Below are positions 1-7,262 of a DNA stretch of 64,000 bases, in pieces. The stretch lies in NCBI RefSeq assembly GCF_000243115.2, contig NZ_CP007035.1, positions 2,604,001-2,668,000 on the forward strand, written 5' to 3'. The notes beneath the pieces are model-generated. The model was not told the origin of the DNA and made no database searches. It was given only the letters and a program-made list of their open reading frames with translations. The DNA is from Niabella soli DSM 19437. GTDB taxonomy: Bacteria > Bacteroidota > Bacteroidia > Chitinophagales > Chitinophagaceae. The position numbers and the translations under genes were made by a program. Within the stretch, counting starts at the first letter, position 1; every line of letters begins with the position of its first letter.

Positions 1-87
1 TGTACGCTACATACGGGCTATGTAGGTTACAGCACCGGCACGGCCTTGCTTTGTATTTTAAATAACACACCGCAAAACCTTAAAAAC

Positions 88-321
88 ATGAATGCAAAAA
101 CACAACTGATGCTAAAAGACTGGCTGAAAAAACGCCCCGCCATTTACATAAACGCGCAACTGCGCATTATGCTATCCAGCTATATTGACCGCTGCCCCGG
201 CGATACTGTAAATAGCAACCTGGTGAAGGATATTTTAGCCGTAGGTGAGCTATTGGATATGTTGGAAAACTATGTTAAAAAGAGGCACCCGGCAAAACTT
301 AAAGCTTCAAAAAGCAAATAA
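88..321 (+). CDS. Small hypothetical protein (77 aa)
   Basis: I do not recognise this protein. It is basic and probably soluble, with no signal peptide or membrane segment, and ends in a lysine-rich tail. The reading frame is open back to the window edge, but the ATG at 88 (MNAKTQ...) is the natural start because the upstream codons have no ATG and read like intergenic sequence. It lies 54 bases before another unknown gene on the same strand, so the two may be co-transcribed. The function is unknown, and it could also be the tail of a longer gene starting outside the window. Confidence 0.5.
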   Translation: MNAKTQLMLKDWLKKRPAIYINAQLRIMLSSYIDRCPGDTVNSNLVKDILAVGELLDMLENYVKKRHPAKLKASKSK

Positions 322-375
322 ATATCGGTATATTCGCTACATAACTTATTTTGTTAAACCCCTAAACAATGTACC

Positions 376-870
376 ATGCCTATCACAAACCTCCTCAGTG
401 TGCACCTGCCTGCTGAAAACATCCAAACCGCCCGGGAAGCCATCAGCCAGTTAGAAACCGCTATTGCCAGCCTTGCCGTAAATCTTACCCCAACGGACCG
501 CCGCAAGTATGGCAGCATTAACGAGCAAAACAAGCTGTTTGTAAACAAAGTGGCCGATTATGCCGGCACGCAGCCCGCCCTTCGATCCGCTGAAGTAGAT
601 TGGGACGAATTTACCAAAGACCATCAAAGCCGTGTAGAACTTGAAACCCTGATTGCTAAATTAAACAACCTGGTAAACCGGCTTGATGATGCTAAAACCC
701 TGTATGATTACGACAATTATCAGGCGGCGCTTATTGATTATGCCTACACCAGTTATAAAGCCGGCTCATCTGCTCCTGGCTTTGAGGTAAAGCTGAACGA
801 CCTGAAACAATTTTTTGCAAAACCTCGTGCGGACAAAGAACCGCCTGTGGCAGAAAAAGTGCCTGCTTAA
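376..870 (+). CDS. Hypothetical helical protein (164 aa)
   Basis: The family is not recognised with certainty; similar anonymous proteins occur in Bacteroidota. The sequence is mostly amphipathic helix: residues 10-40 and 85-120 have heptad-like spacing of Leu/Ile/Ala that suggests helical bundles. There is no signal peptide, no transmembrane segment and no obvious catalytic motif. The C-terminus is a short Pro/Lys/Glu-rich tail. The ATG at 376 follows the previous small gene by 54 bases on the same strand. The role is unknown; a structural or virion-like helical protein would also be compatible with the composition, but nothing nearby supports a phage. Confidence 0.6.
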   Translation: MPITNLLSVHLPAENIQTAREAISQLETAIASLAVNLTPTDRRKYGSINEQNKLFVNKVADYAGTQPALRSAEVDWDEFTKDHQSRVELETLIAKLNNLVNRLDDAKTLYDYDNYQAALIDYAYTSYKAGSSAPGFEVKLNDLKQFFAKPRADKEPPVAEKVPA

Positions 871-1356
871 ATAAAAGGTGGCATTATCAACATCGCAAGA
901 GGCCTTCTCAAACATCGTCATTTCGATGAGCCCGACGGAGGAGGGTGAAGAGAAATCTCATTATTAAAGAACCAGATTTCTCCGTTCACTCCACTGCGTT
1001 ACGTTCCGTCGAAATGACGGATGTTGACTTTGAGGCAGCTTCTTGCCTTTTATGCCAAAATTATACGTTCAGAAGCTGTCCGAAGTGGTCTGCCAATCAT
1101 ATCAACCTGTATTGAAATCATTTGTACAGGTATTCTTACCCAAACGGAGCATTGGGGAACCAGTATTTTGCCGTAGAGAACAGCTTTCATCGGGTTAAAC
1201 AACCGCTTTGGAACGATGCAGCACCTTGTGACACAAGTTGCTTGCGCCTTAATTTGATTTGCTGATAGATCTATATGATTCCGGAACGGGTAAAAGTGGG
1301 TTGTGAACCTGTATGATGCCGTTCGCAACCTAAAGTGTCGAAGAATTTTGACATTA
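871..1356. other. Intergenic stretch with a repeat and no supported gene
   Basis: This stretch holds the inverted repeat at 916-1020. The rest (1021-1356) has one open frame on the minus strand (1050-1328, 92 codons), but its composition is odd, it has no recognisable motif, and I do not support it as a gene. It may be a decayed remnant of a gene. I see no promoter or RNA gene here. Confidence 0.5.
916..1020. repeat. Imperfect inverted repeat, CGTCATTTCGA family
   Basis: The two arms begin and end with CGTCATTTCGA and its complement, and further in they share a GTGAA block and GAGAAATCT. The arms are about 45 bases with a short AT-rich middle. The element at 13493-13593 has the same plan (CGTC, GACGAAT-like core, GAGGG, ATCT), so this is a dispersed family. 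Elements of this look are common between genes in Bacteroidota. Confidence 0.75.
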
Positions 1357-1506
1357 TTAGGGCTTTATTTTTACTACTTTATCGTTACGGATTACGACAA
1401 ACTCACTATTCCTGGCTTTTTTAAATTCAATTAGCTTTTCGTAGACCTTTTCAAGCCCTTTCAGGGTTTTATTTTTTTCCTCTATTTGGATTTCAGTCGT
1501 TGTCAT
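1357..1506 (-). CDS. Small hypothetical protein (49 aa)
   Basis: This short frame starts at the ATG complementary to 1504-1506 (MTTTEIQIEE...) and ends at TAA at 1357-1359. It reads as a real protein: an acidic and lysine-rich amphipathic helix over residues 5-32, then a short beta-like segment (FVVIRNDKVVKIKP). Composition differs clearly from the random frames around it. It is the last of three minus-strand genes with peptidase E and the VOC gene. The function is unknown; the size and helix-plus-strand layout would fit an antitoxin or small regulatory protein, but there is no toxin partner beside it. Confidence 0.55.
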   Translation of the reverse strand: MTTTEIQIEEKNKTLKGLEKVYEKLIEFKKARNSEFVVIRNDKVVKIKP

Positions 1507-1561
1507 AGTATTTTTTTAAACGGTTAAATTTTTCCTGGTTCAAAACGTTTAAAATCGTTTG

Positions 1562-2311
1562 TCAGCGGTTCGTTGTTTTGCCCGGATTAAATAACTTCCA
1601 CTGTCCTTCAGAGACGACTTCGACAGTATTACCATCAACTTTAATGGCAGTATCCTCATCAATAGCGTAAACAGGCACGGGCACCCTGGATGCCCACTTT
1701 TCTGCGTTGGTCGCAGATGCGTCGAAGTGGTCCTTATTCTCAAAGTGAGGGATAATAGCAAACTCGGTAAATCCCATCCCGTTTGCAACAAGGAGAGTCC
1801 GGCTGGTTTCCCCGTTGACCGATGAAAGAACAATTTCCTCAGATCTTAAAGGAATGCCGGCGCAGGAGCGGTCTGCAGCGTATGTCTCAGCAAAGGTGGA
1901 GGCAGTGGTTATGCTACCGGCACTGGTACCTACGTACACCAAATTTGGTAAGGTGGGCAGGAGGTCGGTAAGCCCCGATTCCTTCATCCAATAGTTAATA
2001 AAAATGGGGTCGCCGCCCCACACGAGCAAGGCGTCTGCTTCCTTAAGGGCTGGCAGCCAGTTGTTCTTATCAATGCTGGGAAGTATACTCGGCTCAAGTA
2101 TTCCTATGGACTTCCAGCCCAGTTGGCACATGCGTGATGCAGCCTCTCCACCGATGGGATTCCAGGCGTAACGCTGACCGTATTGAAACGGATATACACC
2201 TGTCGGAACAAAAAGGGCGTTTGCTTCGGCAACCGGCTTGCCCATAAGTTCAACCAATGCATTGTGAATGGTTTTATTAGTAATACCTGAAGAAGTTAAA
2301 AGAAGCTTCAT
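1562..2311 (-). CDS. pepE: Peptidase E-like serine peptidase (S51 family)
   Basis: Peptidase E enzymes cleave dipeptides with an N-terminal aspartate in the cytoplasm; the fold is that of class I glutamine amidotransferases. Seen here are the WGGD motif (residues 98-101), the nucleophile elbow GTSAGS (128-133, Ser130 as the expected nucleophile), and the PHF motif with the expected catalytic His189. Length (249 aa) fits the family, although typical PepE is slightly shorter. There is no signal peptide. The last codons (…KTTNR stop) lie inside a 14-base sequence that recurs after the next gene upstream, so the C-terminus may have been set by a cassette boundary. The exact substrate is not certain; related S51 members include cyanophycinase. 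Confidence 0.85.
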   Translation of the reverse strand: MKLLLTSSGITNKTIHNALVELMGKPVAEANALFVPTGVYPFQYGQRYAWNPIGGEAASRMCQLGWKSIGILEPSILPSIDKNNWLPALKEADALLVWGGDPIFINYWMKESGLTDLLPTLPNLVYVGTSAGSITTASTFAETYAADRSCAGIPLRSEEIVLSSVNGETSRTLLVANGMGFTEFAIIPHFENKDHFDASATNAEKWASRVPVPVYAIDEDTAIKVDGNTVEVVSEGQWKLFNPGKTTNR

Positions 2312-2388
2312 TTTTCCGATTTATAAAATCATTTTCAATTTGTTCTTTGATATAATACGTAATTACTCTAAATTGTTTTTATACGAGT

Positions 2389-2459
2389 ACAACGCAAACT
2401 GCTGAAACACGGCTTTCGTCCGCCCAATTTGTAACAATCATGTATTAGCGGTTCGTTGT
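2389..2459. repeat. attC-like imperfect hairpin after the VOC gene
   Basis: On the minus strand, ACAACGAACCGC (complement of 2448-2459) is followed about 45 bases later by GCAGTTTGCGTTGT (complement of 2389-2402), which is its imperfect inverted partner. Between them is GGCGGACGAAAGCCG, which can form an inner stem. The outer-arm sequence GCGGTTCGTTGTTT also occurs at the 3' end of pepE (from 1564). The layout is like an integron attachment site, but the canonical core triplets are not met. Confidence 0.45.
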
Positions 2460-2479
2460 TTAATATTTCTCTTTTTTAT

Positions 2480-2896
2480 TTACCCGTTAATCAGTCCTTT
2501 GTTCCGCTCGTTTGGCTCAATCAGATCCCACAGGTTTCCATATAAATCTTCAAAAACAGCAACCGTACCATATTCAGATTCCTGCGGTGGCCTGACAAAT
2601 TTTATTTCCCTGCTTTTCAGTTTTTCGTAATCCCGCCAAAAGTCATCAGTGAAAAGAAATAAGAAAACTCTTCCTCCGGTTTGATTACCAACAAATGTCG
2701 TTTGTCGTTCATCCGCAGCTTTCGCTAATAATAAGCAACATTCTTTCGCTCCTTGTGGAGCTACCATTACCCACCGCTTTTCATCGCTCAGCTTCGTGTC
2801 TTCTAATAACTGAAAGTCAAGTTTTTGGGTATAGAACCCAATAGCGTCATCATAGTTATCAACCACTAAGGCAATATGTGCTATTCTTTGATGCAT
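2480..2896 (-). CDS. VOC superfamily (glyoxalase-like) protein
   Basis: This is a single vicinal-oxygen-chelate module of 138 aa. The start IAHIALVVDNYDDAIGFYTQ (residues 5-24) is the typical first beta-alpha unit with the metal-side His7, and the end has the usual pattern VAVFEDLYGNLWDLIEP with an acidic metal-ligand position. Such proteins act as dimers on a bound divalent metal in reactions such as isomerisation, dioxygenation or antibiotic binding; sequence alone does not tell which. It is cytoplasmic. It lies alone between two repeats in the cassette-like patch, and VOC genes are common cargo of mobile cassettes (known of the family). Confidence 0.85.
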   Translation of the reverse strand: MHQRIAHIALVVDNYDDAIGFYTQKLDFQLLEDTKLSDEKRWVMVAPQGAKECCLLLAKAADERQTTFVGNQTGGRVFLFLFTDDFWRDYEKLKSREIKFVRPPQESEYGTVAVFEDLYGNLWDLIEPNERNKGLING

Positions 2897-2984
2897 TCTT
2901 ATTTCGCGTTTTTGCCGCCTAACAATTAATACCCCCTGGTTTTAAGGCTGTAATGGTTGGGAGTTTTCAAAACAACCTCTTTCA

Positions 2985-3596
2985 TTAATAATTGATCCTT
3001 GGAAAGGACAATTTATGCTGCACCACAATAATCCGGGTAACAAAAATGAGCGCGATCACAATAAACTTGCTTACATCTGTATTGACCTGGAAATGTAATA
3101 ACAGCAAATAAACGGCTCCCCCTAAAATGCAAACCGTAGCGTAGATTTCCTTTTGAAAAATAAGCGGTATGGTATTCAATAAGGTGTCCCGGGTAATACC
3201 CCCAAAGCAGCCGGTAATGGTCCCCAACGCAATGCAGATGCCGGGATTCAGACCAAAATTGAGCCCTTTTTGCAGCCCTACTACCGTAAACAAACCCAGC
3301 CCCAGACTGTCGAACAGGAACAGCGTTACTTTTAATTTTTTTATATGGGTTTTAAAAAAAATGGTAAGTACTGATGTTGCCAGGATCACCAGGCATACCT
3401 GCACATCCCGCATCCAGGCCACCGGCAGGTCGCCGATCAGCAGATCACGAATAGTACCGCCGCCCACTGATGTTACAAATGCGATGATCAGCACACCAAA
3501 CGCATCCAAACGCCGTTGCATGGCAGAAAAAGTGCCCGATATGGCAAAGGAAATAGTACCCAGTAATTCTATAATGGCCGATGTGCTGGAAAACAT
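2985..3596 (-). CDS. TRIC-type cation channel family protein (UPF0126/YicG-like)
   Basis: This is an inner-membrane protein with about seven hydrophobic segments arranged as two repeats. Each repeat carries the hallmark glycine-arginine-aspartate motif: GGGTIRD at residues 45-51 and GGITRD at 132-137. Bacterial members form trimeric channels that pass monovalent cations such as potassium. Length (203 aa) is normal. The gene stands alone between the VOC gene and two intergenic repeats, with no sign of an operon. The physiological role in bacteria is not settled. Confidence 0.9.
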   Translation of the reverse strand: MFSSTSAIIELLGTISFAISGTFSAMQRRLDAFGVLIIAFVTSVGGGTIRDLLIGDLPVAWMRDVQVCLVILATSVLTIFFKTHIKKLKVTLFLFDSLGLGLFTVVGLQKGLNFGLNPGICIALGTITGCFGGITRDTLLNTIPLIFQKEIYATVCILGGAVYLLLLHFQVNTDVSKFIVIALIFVTRIIVVQHKLSFPRINY

Positions 3597-3637
3597 AAAA
3601 TGTAAAATACGAAATTCTGAACGACTAATTTTAAAAA

Positions 3638-3670
3638 TAGCCGGGAAGACGGGAGGGAAAACGGTAAGTT
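3638..3670. repeat. GCCGGGAAGACGGGAGG word repeat
   Basis: The sequence TAGCCGGGAAGACGGGAGGG at 3638-3657 closely matches the left arm of the element at 20219-20292 and, less well, 53811-53842. It is one member of a dispersed family built from a CGG/AAG word. Confidence 0.55.
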
Positions 3671-3699
3671 CAACTACATATAGTGGTTATTATTTTGTT

Positions 3700-3787
3700 C
3701 TCACGGATTACTCAGATTTGCACAGATTTCCTTTGAATTTTCTGCTAAACCGCCAGGCCTTCTGTGCAAATCTGTGGCTTCTGTGAG
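3700..3787. repeat. Inverted repeat, CACAGATTTGCACAGA family
   Basis: The left arm CTCACGGATTACTCAGATTT (continuing GCACAGATT) faces the right arm whose complement reads CTCACAGAAGCCACAGATTT (continuing GCACAGAAGG). The element at 49570-49636 has the same arms. It lies between the TRIC and DUF983 genes. Confidence 0.75.
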
Positions 3788-3860
3788 CTATAATGTTATC
3801 CATGCTGTCGCTTTTAGCGACAAACGAAGCAATAAAAAACAGAAACTACCGCCGGATACT

Positions 3861-4319
3861 TTACCAGTTATTCCCCTGCTCGTCGTTCATCCGTTCCGAA
3901 ACATCCTCCGGCTTTGTATCTCTCCAATAGGGGTCGTAAGATACAAACCACGACAGCCAAAGGCTGCGGGCAAAACGCATCAGCCAGGGCTGCAGGCATA
4001 CCAATGCCACCGAATTAAAAATAAGCCAGTAAATAAAGCGGTTGTCATCCGTTGAAAACCCAATGACCAGCCACCACAGCAAAGCGCTGATCACCGTCAA
4101 CAGTACAGCAATAAAATAGCTTACATAGCCCGTTCCATAGTAAAACCCCACCTCTATCTCCGTGGGTTGCCCGCAAACAGGGCAGTATTTGTTCATCTTC
4201 AAAACACTTTTTAAACGAAAGGCAAATTTTTTCTCAAACAGCTTTCCTTCCCTGCAGCGCGGACAATAACAACCCAGCACCGTAGCCGCATACCCCCTGC
4301 TGCTTTTCTCCGCTTCCAT
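3861..4319 (-). CDS. DUF983 family membrane protein
   Basis: This 152-aa protein has two zinc-knuckle-like pairs, CPRC (residues 19-22) and CPVC (46-49), in a basic N-terminal region, then two transmembrane segments at about 67-89 and 97-114 and a charged C-terminal tail. This is the DUF983 layout, widespread in Bacteroidota and Alphaproteobacteria; its function is unknown. The paired cysteines suggest metal binding on the cytoplasmic face. The start ATG at 4319 has a good -7 box 20 bases upstream. Gene neighbours give no functional hint. Confidence 0.88.
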   Translation of the reverse strand: MEAEKSSRGYAATVLGCYCPRCREGKLFEKKFAFRLKSVLKMNKYCPVCGQPTEIEVGFYYGTGYVSYFIAVLLTVISALLWWLVIGFSTDDNRFIYWLIFNSVALVCLQPWLMRFARSLWLSWFVSYDPYWRDTKPEDVSERMNDEQGNNW

Positions 4320-4339
4320 AACACATCGATTTTAACTAC

Positions 4340-4347
4340 CAAAGGTA
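4340..4347 (-). promoter_or_regulatory. -7 box TACCTTTG for the DUF983 gene
   Basis: The complement of 4340-4347 reads TACCTTTG, a match to the Bacteroidota TAnnTTTG element, 20 bases before the ATG. The -33 element is weak. Confidence 0.5.
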
Positions 4348-4383
4348 CAAACTAAAAAAAGCGAAGGCAAGTATTTTTGGCCC

Positions 4384-4437
4384 GGCTGTAGTACCAATGG
4401 CAGCATCCTTGCTACGCTCAGTTTAACTGCAGTACAT
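4384..4437. repeat. Dispersed repeat with CTTGCTACGCTCAGTT core
   Basis: About 54 bases align with 10338-10391, sharing the exact core TTGCTACGCTCAGTT and a diverged flank (GCTrTAGTrCC). This is a third intergenic repeat family in the window. Confidence 0.7.
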
Positions 4438-4493
4438 AATCTCAACAGAGAATGTTACAAGTTACCGGATATGCAGTAACTTTATAGGTTTGC

Positions 4494-4616
4494 GAAACCA
4501 GAAACCAGAAACCAGAAACCAGAAACCAGAAACCAGAAACCAGAAACCAGAAACCAGAAACCAGAAACCAGAAACCAGAAACCAGAAACCAGAAACCAGA
4601 AACCAGCATCAAGCAT
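4494..4616. repeat. Perfect 7-bp tandem array, GAAACCA x16
   Basis: Sixteen perfect copies of GAAACCA occupy 4494-4605 (112 bases). They run directly into two copies of a different 7-bp unit (GCATCAA), the second of which contains the murF stop codon. On the murF strand the order is GGATGCTTGATGCTTGATGC followed by TGGTTTC repeats. A similar GGATGCTTGAT word recurs near 57499. The array lies in the murF-DUF983 gap and may vary in copy number by slippage. Confidence 0.95.
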
Positions 4617-5905
4617 CAAGCATCCAACGCCTCCAAGATCCGTTCCATCTGCGTGCTCCGGCTTCCTTTTATCAGCAACAATGTATTTTCCGGTTGGTGA
4701 TCTTTGATCCAGGCTGCTGCCTTTGCAGAATCGTCAAAATAGTGGAATTCGCCGGCATAAGGTTCAAAAGGTTTTCCCACAAGCACCACGTTATCCCAAT
4801 CGTAGCTCCGTATCAACTGTATAATGCTTGCATGTTCCGCTGCTGTTTCAGGCCCCATTTCCGCCATGGCGCCCAATAGCAACATTTTTTTATCGCCGGC
4901 CATGCCAACCAGGTTCTCAATCGCCAGCCGCATGCTGCTGGGGTTGGCATTATAAGCGTCCAGTATAATTTTATTCGTTCCTTTTTCAAGCAATTGGCTG
5001 CGACTGTTGGAAGGTGCATAATTTTCAAGAGCAGCTTTTATCTGCTCCATCGGAATATTAAAATGCAGCCCTATCGCGATTGCAGCCAATACATTCGGCA
5101 GGTTATAGTCACCTACTAACTGCGTAGGTATCGCTACTGCAATTGGTCGTTCCATTGCCACCTCCAAAAAACCAGTTCCACCCCTGGCCGTTCCCACAAT
5201 ATCGGCATCGGCAGTTCCATACCGGATAATGGTTGAAATGCCGGCGCTCATCGTGCGCAGGTAATCATAATCCCACATAACAAAAGCAGCACCATCGCCC
5301 CGCTCCCTCAAAAAATCAAATAATTCCCCCTTGCCTTTTTTTACGCCCTCCAGGCTGCCAAAGCCTTCCAGGTGGGCTTTTCCTGCATTGGTAATTAGTC
5401 CGTGGGTCGGCCGGGCTATTTTACAATACCCCTCTATCTCCAGTAAATGGTTCGCCCCCATTTCAATTACGGCCATTTGCGCATCGCTCCTTATTTTAAG
5501 TAAGGTCAGCGGTACGCCTATATGGTTATTCAGGTTTCCCGCAGTAGTATAGGTTTTATAGGCAGTGCTCAATACGGCATGGATCAGTTCTTTTGTAGTG
5601 GTTTTGCCGTTGCTTCCGGTTACGGCAATCACAGGAAACCGAAATTGTTCCCGGTGGTAAGCTGCCAGTTGCTGCAGGGTGGTAAGCACATCCTCCACCA
5701 GGATGGTTTTACCCGGAATTTCATAGTCAGCTTCATCAATAATAACTTTTGCAGCACCGGCGTCAATTGCCTGTTGCGCAAAACTGTTCCCGTTAAAATT
5801 GGGGCCCTTTAACGCAAAAAAAAGCTCACCCTCTTTTATTTTCCGCGTATCCGTCTGCACGTTGGGGTACTGCTTGTATACTTCGTATAATGCTGCTGTA
5901 GTCAT
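4616..5905 (-). CDS. murF: UDP-N-acetylmuramoyl-tripeptide--D-alanyl-D-alanine ligase
   Basis: MurF is the cytoplasmic ATP-dependent ligase that adds D-Ala-D-Ala to the UDP-MurNAc tripeptide, the last soluble step of peptidoglycan precursor synthesis. The protein (429 aa) shows an N-terminal substrate domain with the NVQTDTRKI/GELFFALKG motifs, the central ATPase domain with P-loop GSNGKTT (97-103), and the C-terminal domain with the LDAYNANPSSM motif. I chose the ATG at 5905 (MTTAALYEVY) because the open frame upstream of it is repeat-like sequence. The gene stands apart from any mur/fts cluster in this window. Its stop codon lies inside the first units of the 7-bp tandem array. Confidence 0.95.
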   Translation of the reverse strand: MTTAALYEVYKQYPNVQTDTRKIKEGELFFALKGPNFNGNSFAQQAIDAGAAKVIIDEADYEIPGKTILVEDVLTTLQQLAAYHREQFRFPVIAVTGSNGKTTTKELIHAVLSTAYKTYTTAGNLNNHIGVPLTLLKIRSDAQMAVIEMGANHLLEIEGYCKIARPTHGLITNAGKAHLEGFGSLEGVKKGKGELFDFLRERGDGAAFVMWDYDYLRTMSAGISTIIRYGTADADIVGTARGGTGFLEVAMERPIAVAIPTQLVGDYNLPNVLAAIAIGLHFNIPMEQIKAALENYAPSNSRSQLLEKGTNKIILDAYNANPSSMRLAIENLVGMAGDKKMLLLGAMAEMGPETAAEHASIIQLIRSYDWDNVVLVGKPFEPYAGEFHYFDDSAKAAAWIKDHQPENTLLLIKGSRSTQMERILEALDA

Positions 5906-5930
5906 CAAACAAAAATAAATAAAAACTGCT

Positions 5931-6038
5931 GCATGCATAATGCAGAACGCATAATGCTTTATACAATTAATAATCACTGATCATATTCGATGTCATTCAT
6001 TAAGCATTCCGCGTTGAGCGTTACGCGTTAAGCATTAT
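5931..6038. repeat. GCATAATGC / GCGTTACGC word inverted repeat
   Basis: The left part has GCATAATGCAGAACGCATAA and the right part, read on the other strand, AATGCTTAACGCGTAACGCT. The same words recur at 25170-25220 and briefly near 41850. The element sits in the divergent murF-ispF gap. Confidence 0.6.
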
Positions 6039-6070
6039 TTTAACTATCTTGACCCCCTAAAATTAAAACC

Positions 6071-6550
6071 ATGTCTTACCGGATAGGATCAGGGATCGAC
6101 TTTCACCAATTCGCCGAAGGGCGGGAACTTTGGATCGGCGGCATTAAAATCCCGCACCATAAAGGTGCCCTGGGCCATAGCGATGCAGATGTATTATTAC
6201 ATGCTGTTTGTGATGCGCTGCTGGGCGCCTTGAGCCTGGGTGATATCGGCGTTCACTTTCCCAACACAGACGAGCGCTATAAAAACATAGACAGCAAGAT
6301 CCTGCTGAAGGAATCAATGGACCTTGTTTCGGGTAAGGGCTATAAAGTAGTCAATATAGACAGCACCCTCTGTTTGCAAGAGCCTAAAATAAAAAAATAT
6401 GTTCCCGCGATGCAGGAGGTAATTGCCAAAGTGCTCAACATAACAACGGAAGACGTTTCCATTAAAGCCACTACCACCGAGGAAATGGGCGCCATCGGCC
6501 GCGAAGAAGGGTTGATGGCAATGGCTACCGTTCTGCTGCAGAAAATATAA
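6071..6550 (+). CDS. ispF: 2-C-methyl-D-erythritol 2,4-cyclodiphosphate synthase
   Basis: IspF forms the cyclic diphosphate intermediate of the MEP isoprenoid pathway and releases CMP; it is a cytoplasmic homotrimer with a zinc site. The zinc ligands are in place: Asp10 and His12 (GIDFHQF) and His44 (in DVLLHAVCDAL), with the same spacing as the E. coli enzyme. The substrate-binding GHSDAD (35-40) and ATTTEEMG motifs are also present. Length (159 aa) is normal. A TATCTTG box at 6045-6051 may be its promoter. Unlike many genomes it is not fused or adjacent to ispD. Confidence 0.96.
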   Translation: MSYRIGSGIDFHQFAEGRELWIGGIKIPHHKGALGHSDADVLLHAVCDALLGALSLGDIGVHFPNTDERYKNIDSKILLKESMDLVSGKGYKVVNIDSTLCLQEPKIKKYVPAMQEVIAKVLNITTEDVSIKATTTEEMGAIGREEGLMAMATVLLQKI

Positions 6551-6759
6551 AAAACATTATGAAGTTAAGTAGCATTAAGCGATTCCTTAATCCGCTTAAT
6601 TCCTAAATGGTTATAATTAATTGTTCTGAATGCGGTTGTTTCAAACCTCACATATCGCAATTGTAAAACAAAATTTTCCCGCGTTTCCCACTTCCCGGCG
6701 GGTCATGCGCACCACTTCTTTCCAAATGTTAAAGTAGTGTGATATTCGTACTAAGCCGT

Positions 6760-6767
6760 TATCTTTG
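6760..6767 (+). promoter_or_regulatory. -7 box TATCTTTG immediately before dut
   Basis: TATCTTTG matches the TAnnTTTG consensus exactly and ends only five bases before the dut ATG, so the transcript would start at or next to the start codon (leaderless). No clear -33 TTTG is seen. Confidence 0.5.
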
Positions 6768-6772
6768 TTGCA

Positions 6773-7216
6773 ATGGCAGCTATTGAAATAAAAATCATTA
6801 ACAAGTCCGCCAATCCGTTACCGGAATACGCCACATCAGGTGCATCCGGGATGGACATTCGCGCGGCGCTGGAAGCCCCAATCGCCTTACAGTCGTTAGA
6901 ACGGGTATTAGTGCCCACCGGCATTTATATGGAAATACCCGAAGGTTATGAAGTACAGGTGCGTCCACGCAGCGGGTTGGCTATAAAACACGGGTTAACC
7001 TGCCTGAATACCCCTGGAACCATTGACGCCGATTATCGCGGTGAGGTAAAAGTGATCCTGATAAACCTTTCCAACGAGGAACAGGTCATACATGATGGAG
7101 ATCGTGTTGCACAACTGGTGGTGCAAAAAGTGGAACAGGCCCAATGGCTGGAAACCGCATCCCTGGGAGAAACCGCTCGTGCAGGGGGTGGGTTTGGTCA
7201 TACAGGGAAGCAATAG
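6773..7216 (+). CDS. dut: dUTP diphosphatase (dUTPase)
   Basis: Dut hydrolyses dUTP to dUMP and diphosphate, keeping uracil out of DNA and feeding dTMP synthesis. All five motifs of the trimeric family are visible in order: [17 protein letters not shown], the [11 protein letters not shown] block with the catalytic aspartate, RVAQLVV, and the C-terminal glycine-rich arm [10 protein letters not shown]. Length (147 aa) is typical. The ATG at 6773 has no Shine-Dalgarno sequence and directly follows the -7 box. A DUF4292 lipoprotein and a LytM-like protein follow on the same strand with short gaps and may form one transcript. Confidence 0.96.
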   Translation: MAAIEIKIINKSANPLPEYATSGASGMDIRAALEAPIALQSLERVLVPTGIYMEIPEGYEVQVRPRSGLAIKHGLTCLNTPGTIDADYRGEVKVILINLSNEEQVIHDGDRVAQLVVQKVEQAQWLETASLGETARAGGGFGHTGKQ

Positions 7217-7262
7217 CCCTGCTTTTCATAAACAAACTTTTATTGATTAAAAAATTTAACTA

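Noticed and set aside
1-30. CTACAT-N7-ATGTAG palindrome at the left edge as an operator
   Set aside because: It is a single short palindrome at the window edge with no known regulator; too little context to support it.
1050-1328. Minus-strand open frame of 92 codons as a gene
   Set aside because: No motif, odd composition, no start signal, and it lies in repeat-containing intergenic DNA.
1340-2935. A canonical integron
   Set aside because: There is no integrase, and the hairpin arms do not match the standard attC core triplets; only a looser cassette-like reading is kept.
3169-3786. Plus-strand frame of 205 codons over the TRIC gene
   Set aside because: It is antisense to the TRIC gene and ends inside an intergenic repeat.
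4494-4616. The 7-bp array as a CRISPR
   Set aside because: The units are 7 bases and directly adjacent, with no spacers and no cas genes.
4490-4879. Plus-strand open frame across the tandem array
   Set aside because: Its first 45 codons are the 7-bp repeat read as protein and the rest is antisense to murF.
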